Below are positions 34,462 through 40,861 of a stretch of DNA of 40,861 nucleotides, one piece after another (position 1 is the first letter of the stretch; each line of letters starts with the position of its first letter). The position numbers and the translations under genes were made by a program. The notes under the pieces are model-generated. The model searched no databases, had not been told where the DNA came from, and saw nothing but the letters and a program-made list of their open reading frames with translations. Source of the stretch: JAUIBE01 sp035267185 (GTDB taxonomy: Bacteria; Pseudomonadota; Gammaproteobacteria; Xanthomonadales; SZUA-36); NCBI GenBank assembly GCA_035267185.1, contig DATFLY010000072.1:1-40861 (forward strand), in the 5' to 3' direction.

Positions 34462-35087
34462 CCATGGACCTGACAACCCTGGTGGTTTACCAGATTGAAA
34501 CGCCCCGCCTCAGGCTTCGCTGCTGGTCACCGGAAGACGCGCCTCAATTGCGAGCCGCCCTCGACAAGTCTGATCAGTACCTGCGCCCCTGGATTCCGTT
34601 CATGAAGGACGAGCCGCGCTCAATGCTGGAAACGGTCAACTGGATTCGCGAACTCAGGGCGTTTTTTGATCGCAGTGAGAACTTCAGATTTGGCGTCTTT
34701 TCAAAAGACGGCCAGCTGATTGGCGAGAACATGCTGCTGAGTCGGGCCGGTCCGAATGCCCTTGAAATCGGTTACCTGACCCATCTCGGATTTGAAGGTC
34801 ACGGTTACGCCACCGAGGCGACCAGTGCGATGGTGCGCCTGGCTTTTGACGTCTATAAGGCACACCGCCTGGAAATTCATCATGCTGGCGACAACCAGGC
34901 CAGTGGTGCAATCCCCAGGCGCCTGGGCTTCATTCACGAGGCAACCTTACGGGATCACATGGATGATACTGAGGGCGAACTGCACGACGCCTGGATCTGG
35001 TGCATGCATCAGGATCACTATCCCGGCTCGCCATCCCAGTCCCTGGAAATGACAATGTACGATGCCCTGGGAAATCGGTTCGACTGA
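34458..35087 (+). CDS. RimJ/RimL-type GNAT N-acetyltransferase
   Basis: A 209-residue cytoplasmic acetyltransferase, with QIETPRLRLRCWSPEDAPQLRAAL at the start, as in RimJ/RimL proteins. It has the acetyl-CoA-binding loop near GFEGHGYATEA (R/Q-x-x-G-x-G/A-like) and a late DRNN-like region (HHAGDNQASGAIPRRLGFIHEAT). The likely reaction is acetyl transfer to an amine or protein N-terminus; the substrate is unknown. It is coupled to the YjbR gene by a 4-bp overlap. Confidence 0.85.
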   Translation: MTMDLTTLVVYQIETPRLRLRCWSPEDAPQLRAALDKSDQYLRPWIPFMKDEPRSMLETVNWIRELRAFFDRSENFRFGVFSKDGQLIGENMLLSRAGPNALEIGYLTHLGFEGHGYATEATSAMVRLAFDVYKAHRLEIHHAGDNQASGAIPRRLGFIHEATLRDHMDDTEGELHDAWIWCMHQDHYPGSPSQSLEMTMYDALGNRFD

Positions 35088-35091
35088 CGAC

Positions 35092-35535
35092 TCACCCTGA
35101 ACTGGCGTCGGTATCACTCCATTTTAGCTTTGAAATAACATAGTCGGGCAGGCTGTCTTCCGGTGGTACCGGAGTGGATTCACCACTCTCATTCAGAGCC
35201 ACAAACTTGAATTTGCCCTCCGTGACTTTCTCGCGATTTCCAATTCGGCTGCGTCTGACCCAGGCCTCAACGTTGATGATGACCGAGGTATTCCCCACCT
35301 TTTCCACGAACGTGTAGACGCCCAGTATGTCCCCTACTTTGACCGGTCGAATAAAACTCATATGGTCGACTGAAACGGTGACGGTCCTGGCCTGTGCACG
35401 CTGACTGGCGCAGATCCCCGCGGCAATATCCATCTGGGAAAGCACCCATCCTCCAAAAATATCCCCGGCCGGATTGGTATCCGTAGGCATCGCCAGGACA
35501 CGCGTGGTCAGGTTGCCTCTTGTTTTTTCTGTCAT
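35092..35535 (-). CDS. yciA: Acyl-CoA thioesterase YciA
   Basis: A 147-residue hotdog-fold thioesterase that hydrolyses acyl-CoA. It shows the YciA pattern TRVLAMPTDTNPAGDIFGGWVLSQMDIAAG, then RTVTVSVDHMSFIRPVKVGD and INVEAWVRR. Asp in the GDIFGGW region is the usual catalytic residue. I chose the ATG at 35535 because it gives the family start; the frame opens at a TTG 24 bp upstream. It is convergent with the GNAT gene (4 bp between stops). Confidence 0.92.
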   Translation of the reverse strand: MTEKTRGNLTTRVLAMPTDTNPAGDIFGGWVLSQMDIAAGICASQRAQARTVTVSVDHMSFIRPVKVGDILGVYTFVEKVGNTSVIINVEAWVRRSRIGNREKVTEGKFKFVALNESGESTPVPPEDSLPDYVISKLKWSDTDASSG

Positions 35536-35598
35536 CAGGAATTCACCAATCTCATCCAAACTGTCCAGGCGTCATAGGATAAACGAGTAATGTCGCTC

Positions 35599-36267
35599 CT
35601 ACTCCATGAAAGTCGCGATTTTTTCCAGCGGTTCTTTTCCGATCACCGGAACCTTCGCGTCAGCCTCGGGAAAACCGGTCACGATCAGCATATAGGGCCG
35701 TTCGGTTTTGGGTCTGTCCAGCAACTGGTTAAGAAATTTCATGGGGCTTGGCGTGTGGGTCAGGGTGACCAGACCAGCCTGGTGCAAAGCAGTCAGCAGA
35801 AATCCGCAGGCGATTCCAACAGATTCAGCAGTGTAGTAGTTCTTCAGCCGGTTGCCGTCGCTGTCATAACTGAATTTCTTGAGGAATACTGCGATCAGCC
35901 AGGGGGCTCTTTCCAGAAAAGGCTTTTCATCATTTGTACCCAGTGGCTCAAGTGCCTTAAGCCACTCTTCTGAAGCCCGGTGTTCATAGAATTCCCTTTC
36001 TTCATGCTCAGCCGCTTCCCTGATTTTTCTTTTCAGGTCCGGATTTCCCACCACCACGAAATGCCATGGCTGCATATTCGCACCGCTTGGAGCAGTGCCG
36101 GCAGCGCGAAGGGCATTTTCAATCAGCTCGCGTGGGACAGGTTTTTCCGAGAAATCCCGAACCGTACGACGCAATCGAATTTCGTCATAAAAATGTTCGG
36201 CGGCTGATGCCATTTCCTCAGGTGATTTCTCTTCGAATACCAGTGATTCAAATGGCCAGTGTTTCAC
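35599..36267 (-). CDS. Nitroreductase-fold protein similar to iodotyrosine deiodinase
   Basis: A 222-residue FMN-dependent nitroreductase-family protein. The FMN contacts are RLRRTVRDFS, then GTAPSGANMQPWHFVVV and GIACGFLLTALHQAGLVTLTHTPSPM. The stretch HEEREFYEHRASEEWLKAL resembles the substrate lid of the iodotyrosine deiodinase branch, whose bacterial members reductively remove halogen from halotyrosines. The lid residues needed for substrate are only partly recognisable, so a general nitroreductase is possible. The start is GTG at 36267, 4 bases from the preceding stop; its ribosome site is weak. Its stop lies in a short word (GTAGGAGCGAC) like a REP end. Confidence 0.82.
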   Translation of the reverse strand: MKHWPFESLVFEEKSPEEMASAAEHFYDEIRLRRTVRDFSEKPVPRELIENALRAAGTAPSGANMQPWHFVVVGNPDLKRKIREAAEHEEREFYEHRASEEWLKALEPLGTNDEKPFLERAPWLIAVFLKKFSYDSDGNRLKNYYTAESVGIACGFLLTALHQAGLVTLTHTPSPMKFLNQLLDRPKTERPYMLIVTGFPEADAKVPVIGKEPLEKIATFME

Positions 36268-36270
36268 AAG

Positions 36271-36738
36271 CTACGGTCTCTTGTAAGGCACCGGTTTGGC
36301 AATGGGTGGCCTGGGTCGAAGCGGGGGACGACCAGGCCGGTATGGAGGGCGATAACCGTAAGCAGGGTAAACGTAGGGATAAACGGGTTCTTCCCGAACC
36401 ACGATGACCTGGGTGGTCGGCTGAGGAGGCTCGCTCTCTCGCGCCGCCTTCCGCCGCTCTTCCCTTTCAGCCCACAATGCATCCATCTCTTCGCGGTGTG
36501 CCTTGAATCCGTAAGGATCGTCCTCTTCGTTGGCGGCAGGCTCACTTCCCAATTCTTCCTGACCCAGGATTTCATGGGTTTTAACACTGGCGATGTCGTT
36601 TTCGGGTGCCACCTGGCTGAAATGGACCACACCGTTTTCATCGGTCCATTGATAAACCTCAAGTGCGACAGCTGGCATCGAGGCGATTGCCAGCATCAAT
36701 CCAAAAACTTTTTGTGATGTACCCGTGTTCATGTTCAT
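36271..36738 (-). CDS. DUF4124 exported protein with Pro/Tyr-rich tail
   Basis: A 155-residue protein. A signal peptide (residues about 1-25) is followed by a DUF4124 domain (about 26-60; LEVYQWTDENGVVHFSQVAP), a charged coiled segment (EEMDALWAEREERRKAARES, about 83-102) and a low-complexity Pro/Tyr/Arg-rich C-terminus. DUF4124 proteins are common periplasmic or membrane-associated proteins of unknown role. Start ATG at 36738. Confidence 0.88.
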   Translation of the reverse strand: MNMNTGTSQKVFGLMLAIASMPAVALEVYQWTDENGVVHFSQVAPENDIASVKTHEILGQEELGSEPAANEEDDPYGFKAHREEMDALWAEREERRKAARESEPPQPTTQVIVVREEPVYPYVYPAYGYRPPYRPGRPPLRPRPPIAKPVPYKRP

Positions 36739-36792
36739 TACCGAAAATCAGCTTCTGTTAATTCTACAGAAACGTCCGGCATACAATAACTT

Positions 36793-37845
36793 TCACCTGG
36801 CAAGAGACTTTGGCTGTTCCTCATCGCCCTCAGCCTGGTTTTCATCAGCAATCTTCAGCAACCTTGAGAGATTCTCGAGCTCTTCCTGTTGCCGAAGTGT
36901 CGCTTTCCTGCCTTCCCCAATTGTCTCGGCAGATGCATCAAAATTCATCAGGCCAATATGACTCAGACGTGGCTTGATATGAATATCAGGTGGTTCACCA
37001 GCCATACGAGAGCGGGTTAATCTGTCCTGCATAATATCGATGGACCCAACGATCACATCGAAGATCCCGGGATCCGGCGTTTCATCCTTTCGTAAAGACG
37101 AAATGTAGGCATCGCGCCTGACGCCAAGGCCCGTCTTCATCTTGTCTGCCCACCTGGCGATGGTTGAATCCTGAGAGACAACTGGCTCCTCTTCCTCATC
37201 ATCCAGGTCCTGCCCAGGTTCGTCTTCAGGCATGATCTGCCAGAAATGGTGTCCCACAAGGTCACCATTGAGATTGACGGCAATCACAAAGTCCGCACCC
37301 AGGGCCCGTGCCAGCGAAACCGGGACGGGATTGACCAGGCCACCATCAACCAGCAGGCTATTGTCACTTCGCCGAAATGGCGCGACGACACCGGGAAGCG
37401 CTATGGATGCCCTGCAGGCGTCCAACAGCGATCCATCTGCCAGCCAGACCTCCCGCCCGGTGCCCAGTTCAGTAGCGACACAGCCAAATGGCGTTTCAAG
37501 ATCTTCAATATTGCGATCACCGATCTGGTCTTCGATTGCAGCCATCAGGCTACTGCCCTTGAGAAAGCCGCCCCCGGTCATTTTCGCATCCAGAAGACGA
37601 ATGATGTCCATCCTCCCCATATCGGAAACCCACTTCTCGAACTCGTCCAGGTTTCCCGAAGCATAAGCGCCACCAACCACCCCACCGACCGAGGAGCCGG
37701 CAATCACATCCGGCTTGATACCCATCTCGGCCAATTGACGAATCACCCCGATGTGAGCCCAGCCGCGAGCCGCACCACTTCCCAGGGCAAGTCCTATCCT
37801 GGGTCTGCCGTTCAGACTGCGATGGTTTGTATATGTACGTCTCAA
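36793..37845 (-). CDS. Patatin-like phospholipase (RssA-like)
   Basis: A 350-residue patatin-family lipid hydrolase. The oxyanion loop GSGAARGWAHIGV is at about residues 22-34, the nucleophile Ser52 lies in GSSVGG, and the acid is in the DGGLVNP motif, so the catalytic dyad is complete. An acidic insert (DEPGQDLDDEEEE, about 205-220) follows, and the C-terminal part is charged. No signal peptide. Start: TTG at 37845 with GGAG five bases upstream; no ATG occurs near the catalytic start. Confidence 0.88.
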   Translation of the reverse strand: MRRTYTNHRSLNGRPRIGLALGSGAARGWAHIGVIRQLAEMGIKPDVIAGSSVGGVVGGAYASGNLDEFEKWVSDMGRMDIIRLLDAKMTGGGFLKGSSLMAAIEDQIGDRNIEDLETPFGCVATELGTGREVWLADGSLLDACRASIALPGVVAPFRRSDNSLLVDGGLVNPVPVSLARALGADFVIAVNLNGDLVGHHFWQIMPEDEPGQDLDDEEEEPVVSQDSTIARWADKMKTGLGVRRDAYISSLRKDETPDPGIFDVIVGSIDIMQDRLTRSRMAGEPPDIHIKPRLSHIGLMNFDASAETIGEGRKATLRQQEELENLSRLLKIADENQAEGDEEQPKSLAR

Positions 37846-37865
37846 TTGGACTCCGAAGGTGATAA

Positions 37866-37881
37866 GGCGCTAACCAGCGCC
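37866..37881 (-). terminator. Hairpin after the XRE gene, possible weak terminator
   Basis: GGCGCT (37866-37871) and AGCGCC (37876-37881) form a 6-bp stem with a four-base loop directly after the XRE stop and 21 bp before the patatin start. No T run follows on the minus strand, so readthrough into the patatin gene is likely. Confidence 0.45.
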
Positions 37882-37882
37882 T

Positions 37883-38089
37883 CTATTTATAATGGAAGAC
37901 GTCTTCCAAGCCTACATTAAAGGTTTTTGCTATTCGAAACGCAACTTCCAGAGAGGGCGAATACTTTCCGTGTTCAATCGCAATAATGGTCTGGCGCGTG
38001 ACTCCCACCTTGTCGGCAAGAGCCTGTTGAGTCATCTCGGAATTTTCAAATCGCAATCGCCGAATTTGATTTTCGATTGGAATTGCCAC
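37883..38089 (-). CDS. Small XRE-family regulator
   Basis: A 68-residue helix-turn-helix protein of the YozG type: IRRLRFENSEMTQQALADKVGVTRQTIIAIEHGKYSPSLEVAFRIAKTFNVGLEDVF. The DNA-reading helix is about residues 29-39 (VTRQTIIAIE). Such regulators usually sit behind a gene for a small multi-helix membrane protein and control their own operon. The GTG start at 38089 lies directly after the stop of the membrane gene, with GGGG seven bases upstream. Confidence 0.92.
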   Translation of the reverse strand: MAIPIENQIRRLRFENSEMTQQALADKVGVTRQTIIAIEHGKYSPSLEVAFRIAKTFNVGLEDVFHYK

Positions 38090-38536
38090 CTAGTAGCCCC
38101 GACGGTAGTAATAAATCTGAAGCGCATTGGTTAGTATTTCGACCGCGACCAGCATCAGTATCAACCGATGTACAACCCCCGCCGTGGGAACCTCGTTCAC
38201 CAGTGAATGAATCGCAACCATGAAGACGCCAGCGCCCAGCATGTAACTTGCATGGCTGCCGGCACGCCAGGCCATCAGCTTGTCTCGTTCATCCGCAGGT
38301 GCGTCTGACTCTCCAGGGCTGATAATCGCCAGAACGATTTGCGAAAAAATGGACAGAATCACCACGATGATTGTCATGGTGATCAATAAACCAAAAGTTT
38401 CTTCACGACCCATGGATGTATCAACTAACCCTGCGCCGACCCTTCTGAAATACCACACCCATAGGTAGACATATATTGCCGTTTCAACCCAAAGGGATTT
38501 TTCCCGAAAGCTGAAAGACTTCACTAAATCAAGCAT
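38090..38536 (-). CDS. Membrane protein paired with XRE regulator
   Basis: A 148-residue protein with four hydrophobic segments (about residues 17-33, 47-72, 93-112 and 120-138) and a short acidic loop (PGESDAPADERDKL, about 73-86). It resembles the unnamed membrane partners of YozG-type regulators (DUF2178-like layout). The ATG at 38536 has GAGG 8 bases upstream. It is first in the pair, so its expression is tied to the regulator. Ligand sensing is inference only. Confidence 0.78.
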   Translation of the reverse strand: MLDLVKSFSFREKSLWVETAIYVYLWVWYFRRVGAGLVDTSMGREETFGLLITMTIIVVILSIFSQIVLAIISPGESDAPADERDKLMAWRAGSHASYMLGAGVFMVAIHSLVNEVPTAGVVHRLILMLVAVEILTNALQIYYYRRGY

Positions 38537-38569
38537 TACACCATCCTCATGACTAAAATACTTAACTTA

Positions 38570-38595
38570 ATGTATATTATATTTTACATCATGTA
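38570..38595 (-). promoter_or_regulatory. Promoter with TACAT-C-ATGTA palindrome before the membrane/XRE pair
   Basis: On the minus strand a perfect -10 (TATAAT, 38581-38576) lies 40 bp before the membrane-gene ATG. The palindrome TACATCATGTA (38585-38595) falls in its spacer, and a third ATGTA half site is at 38570-38574. This is a plausible self-repression operator for the XRE protein. No convincing -35 is seen. Confidence 0.55.
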
Positions 38596-38652
38596 CAGTT
38601 TTATTTACCTGACCAGAAACGTGAAGTCAGCAGTCGAATTCCTTAAATGCTG

Positions 38653-40623
38653 CTACCTGGAAAAAAGAGCACGCAATCCAACAAACACCCCACGTCCCGG
38701 ACTGGCAAATCCCAGAATCTGCTCAAAGTCCTCATCCAGCAGATTGGTCACCCGGCCAGTCAGCTCCAATGACGGCGTGAACGACCAGGATGTTGCCAGA
38801 TCCACCAGGAAATAATCGTCGAGCTCGACCTGCACCAGTGAAAAGTTTGGAGGCGGGAAAAAGTTGTCGGTTTGAGACCCGTTGTAGTTCATATTCAGAT
38901 TGACGTTGCCCCGGCCATCTGCGAATGCCTGGTTCAGCATCAGGCTGGCCATATGTTCCGGTCGGCGTACTTCTGCTACTGATTCGCCGGCTGGGTTAAT
39001 TTCACTCGCATCCGTATAGGTATATGAAGCATCCAGGCTGAGCGACTGGGTCACGGCGCCGGACAGCACCAATTCAAGCCCCTGCCTGTCACTCGTTCCA
39101 TCACGATTTTGCGCGGTGAAAAGAAATGTATCCGGGTCGAATACGAAACCGTCAATCTCATCTTCAAGCTCCTGGTCAAACCAGGTGGCGCTGAACGTAT
39201 AAGCGGTATCACCCAGTGGCAGATCGACGCCGAATTCCCAGCCCTTTGAAGTTTCCGGTTTCAGATCAGGATTACCGACAAAAAGATCCGGAAAGAAGCC
39301 ATATCGCTCAATAAACGTGGGTGCCTTGGAGCCTGTGCCCAGTGAGCCACGCAGCCTGATGCTGTCGGCGAAAAATTTGGCGGCGGACAACTGCCAGGTA
39401 GTGGCATCATCGAAATCGCTGAAATCATCCTGCCTGATGCTCGCGATCCAGGTGAATCCCTCAACGGGTCGCCCGACATACTCGGCAGCGTAGCCCATCA
39501 CGTCATACGACTGGTCCTGGTTTGGATCACCGAATGCAGAGGCTGTACCCCGCTGGGAAAAACTGACATCCCGATAATCAAGCGCGGCAGTGACCTGGTG
39601 AGCAAGTGGGTCATCGGCAACCAGTGCAATGGTCGACTGGGCCTTCAATTCGAGCGTGTCGGAAGAAGTTGAGCCGCTCACAGATCCAAAACTGTAGTTC
39701 TGATTATCACTATCCATCCAGTTGACCGAAGCCCTGGCGTTCCATCGGCTGTCCCGGGGAGCAAAATCAGCACTGCCGGAGAGGTAAGTCCGCTCTGCAT
39801 CGGAGTACTGGTCTCCATCTTCTGGTAATCCCGTTACGAATGAAGTGCCATCAAATTCACTTCGGGCATCCACGTACTGACCTGTGAAGGTCAAACGAAG
39901 CGCCTCGGTAGCCTCAACTTCCAGCCTTCCATTGAGATTGGCATTTTCTGCACCGTCCTTTTCATCACCTTCCCGGGAGACATTGGTGCCATCGCTTTCA
40001 AGGTATGTAACACCTCCGCTAAACCGGGTTTTGCCGCGCTGTATTCCTCCTTCCAGGCCCGCAGTCACGCTGCCAAAGGAGCCACCCTCTGCAGTGCTTC
40101 TGACATAACTGCTGTCAGCTGCAATGTCCTTTCTTCGAATAATGTTGATGACGCCAGCAAGCGCATCCGTACCCCACGTGGCACTCAGCGGCCCCCGAAT
40201 AATCTCGATTCGTTCAATATCTGAAGTCAGCGCGTATTGAAACTGAAACTCGTCTCCGGAAGCCGGGTCATTGGCCCGGATTCCATCAATCATTACCAGG
40301 AGCTGGTTTGATTCTGCGCCACGAACCCGCACCTGGGTCAGCGAGCCAGGCCCACCTGCCTGGCTGACTGCAAAACCCGGCACATCACGCAGAAGCTCTG
40401 AGAGGTACCTGACCTGGCGCTGCTGGATTTCTTCACGACTGATGATGGTCAGGGAACTGGCGATCTGGGATGCCGGCAATGGATCCAGGCTGCCAGTAAC
40501 CACAAGCTCCTCAATGTCCTCGGGCCCTTCGGCCTGAATCACTGAAGTGGAAAGAAAAAATGAGATTGCAAAAGACAGGCACAACTGCCCGTAAGAATTA
40601 TTCTGTTTCTTCAAAAATGACAT
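38653..40623 (-). CDS. btuB: BtuB-like TonB-dependent cobalamin receptor
   Basis: A 656-residue outer membrane receptor for vitamin B12-type compounds. A signal peptide (residues about 1-31) precedes a TonB-box-like EELVVTGS. The plug domain (about 40-160) includes VRVRGAESNQLLVMIDGIRANDPASGDEFQF and IEIIRGPLSATWGTDALAGVINII, and a 22-strand-type barrel ends in FVGLRALFSR. The match to BtuB is by layout and by its riboswitch. I chose the ATG at 40623 with AGTGAGGAAATCC before it; the frame opens at a GTG at 40656. It is slightly longer than the E. coli form. Confidence 0.9.
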   Translation of the reverse strand: MSFLKKQNNSYGQLCLSFAISFFLSTSVIQAEGPEDIEELVVTGSLDPLPASQIASSLTIISREEIQQRQVRYLSELLRDVPGFAVSQAGGPGSLTQVRVRGAESNQLLVMIDGIRANDPASGDEFQFQYALTSDIERIEIIRGPLSATWGTDALAGVINIIRRKDIAADSSYVRSTAEGGSFGSVTAGLEGGIQRGKTRFSGGVTYLESDGTNVSREGDEKDGAENANLNGRLEVEATEALRLTFTGQYVDARSEFDGTSFVTGLPEDGDQYSDAERTYLSGSADFAPRDSRWNARASVNWMDSDNQNYSFGSVSGSTSSDTLELKAQSTIALVADDPLAHQVTAALDYRDVSFSQRGTASAFGDPNQDQSYDVMGYAAEYVGRPVEGFTWIASIRQDDFSDFDDATTWQLSAAKFFADSIRLRGSLGTGSKAPTFIERYGFFPDLFVGNPDLKPETSKGWEFGVDLPLGDTAYTFSATWFDQELEDEIDGFVFDPDTFLFTAQNRDGTSDRQGLELVLSGAVTQSLSLDASYTYTDASEINPAGESVAEVRRPEHMASLMLNQAFADGRGNVNLNMNYNGSQTDNFFPPPNFSLVQVELDDYFLVDLATSWSFTPSLELTGRVTNLLDEDFEQILGFASPGRGVFVGLRALFSR

Positions 40624-40739
40624 GGATTTCCTCACTGCGTTCTCACCCGAACGCACCCGTGGCAGCGATCGCCAGGCCGGAAAAACAGTGAGGGATTAGG
40701 AAACCGGGTTTCTTATGCCCACGTGCTTCGCCCGCCGCG

Positions 40740-40861
40740 ATAGCTCGCCGTTATTGACACTACAGGCCGGTCTCCGGGCTTACGAAGGGCGAAGCAAGTC
40801 GCCGGTGAAGGATCGCCTTCCCATACCGTAAATTCATGGCGGGTACAGTGGCTGCGATGAT
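40740..40861 (-). ncRNA. Cobalamin riboswitch, 5' part cut by the window edge
   Basis: The conserved B12 box AGCCCGGAGACCGGCCTGTA lies at 40780-40761 on the minus strand. GCCACTGTA (40852-40844) is the conserved upstream piece. Between them are paired arms (CGGCGAC, CTTCGCCC). The box is 138 bases before the btuB start. Downstream, a GAAACCC/GGTTTC-type hairpin near 40698-40712 and a GCGTTC/GAACGC hairpin just before the ribosome site could form the expression platform. The first part of the aptamer is outside the window. Confidence 0.9.

Noticed and set aside
35592..35602. REP-like word GTCGCTCCTAC at the nitroreductase stop
   Set aside because: Only about 11 bases match and the other half of the palindrome is missing, so chance cannot be excluded.

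Overview
The window is chromosomal DNA from an aerobic or microaerobic gammaproteobacterium. The evidence is a complete cbb3 oxidase operon in gammaproteobacterial order with an FNR-type site, RND and TonB systems, and interspersed REP-like palindromes of the kind known from Pseudomonas and Xanthomonas relatives. The protein mix (TolB/TPR proteins with an 'ELKRRNVFRVGIAYL' start, arylsulfatase, paired acyl-CoA dehydrogenases, TonB receptors) resembles marine Woeseiales- or Chromatiales-like lineages. That placement is inference. I see no phage genes, transposases, CRISPR array, tRNA or rRNA.

Layout. 1-133: three 39-bp tandem copies of a REP unit. 134-8702 (minus): one operon, ccoN-O-Q-P, an unknown small membrane gene, ccoG, a short ccoH, ccoI, ccoS and a TauE/UreH-like membrane gene. 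It is preceded by an FNR-type box at 8858-8871 and a divergent DUF2189 membrane gene. 9780-9930: REP cluster that runs into the 3' end of a membrane-anchored GST-like gene. 10974-15570: two tandem TolB-like/TPR paralogues and arfB, joined by GTGA overlaps. 15619-17826: MFS transporter, CPBP protease and a small membrane protein. 17839-18087: a second REP subtype plus three hairpins. 18091-20217: LysR regulator with a divergent unknown 71-aa gene, DUF2784 gene, and a cold-shock gene with a leader and terminator. 20451-24806: RND efflux adaptor and pump.

24826-33636: a lipid/ester-type accessory block made of an alpha/beta hydrolase, a signal-peptide GNAT-like protein, an arylsulfatase, a second hydrolase, two different acyl-CoA dehydrogenases (one lacking the catalytic Glu) and a TonB receptor. 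33691-37845: double-YjbR protein, GNAT, YciA thioesterase, nitroreductase/deiodinase-like protein, DUF4124 protein and patatin. 37883-38536: a membrane protein and an XRE regulator behind a promoter with a palindrome in its spacer. 38653 to the end: a BtuB-like receptor under a cobalamin riboswitch that is cut by the window edge.

How they work together: the cco genes form a complete structural and assembly set for a high-affinity oxidase. The 25.8-33.6 kb block could take up, desulfate and oxidise a sulfated or esterified lipid-like compound, but this is a hypothesis. The leads most worth following are the exported GNAT-like protein tied to a sulfatase, the LysR-linked 71-aa protein with a well-spaced T-N11-A box, the paired TolB/TPR membrane proteins coupled to ArfB, and the REP element that has become the C-terminus of a gene.
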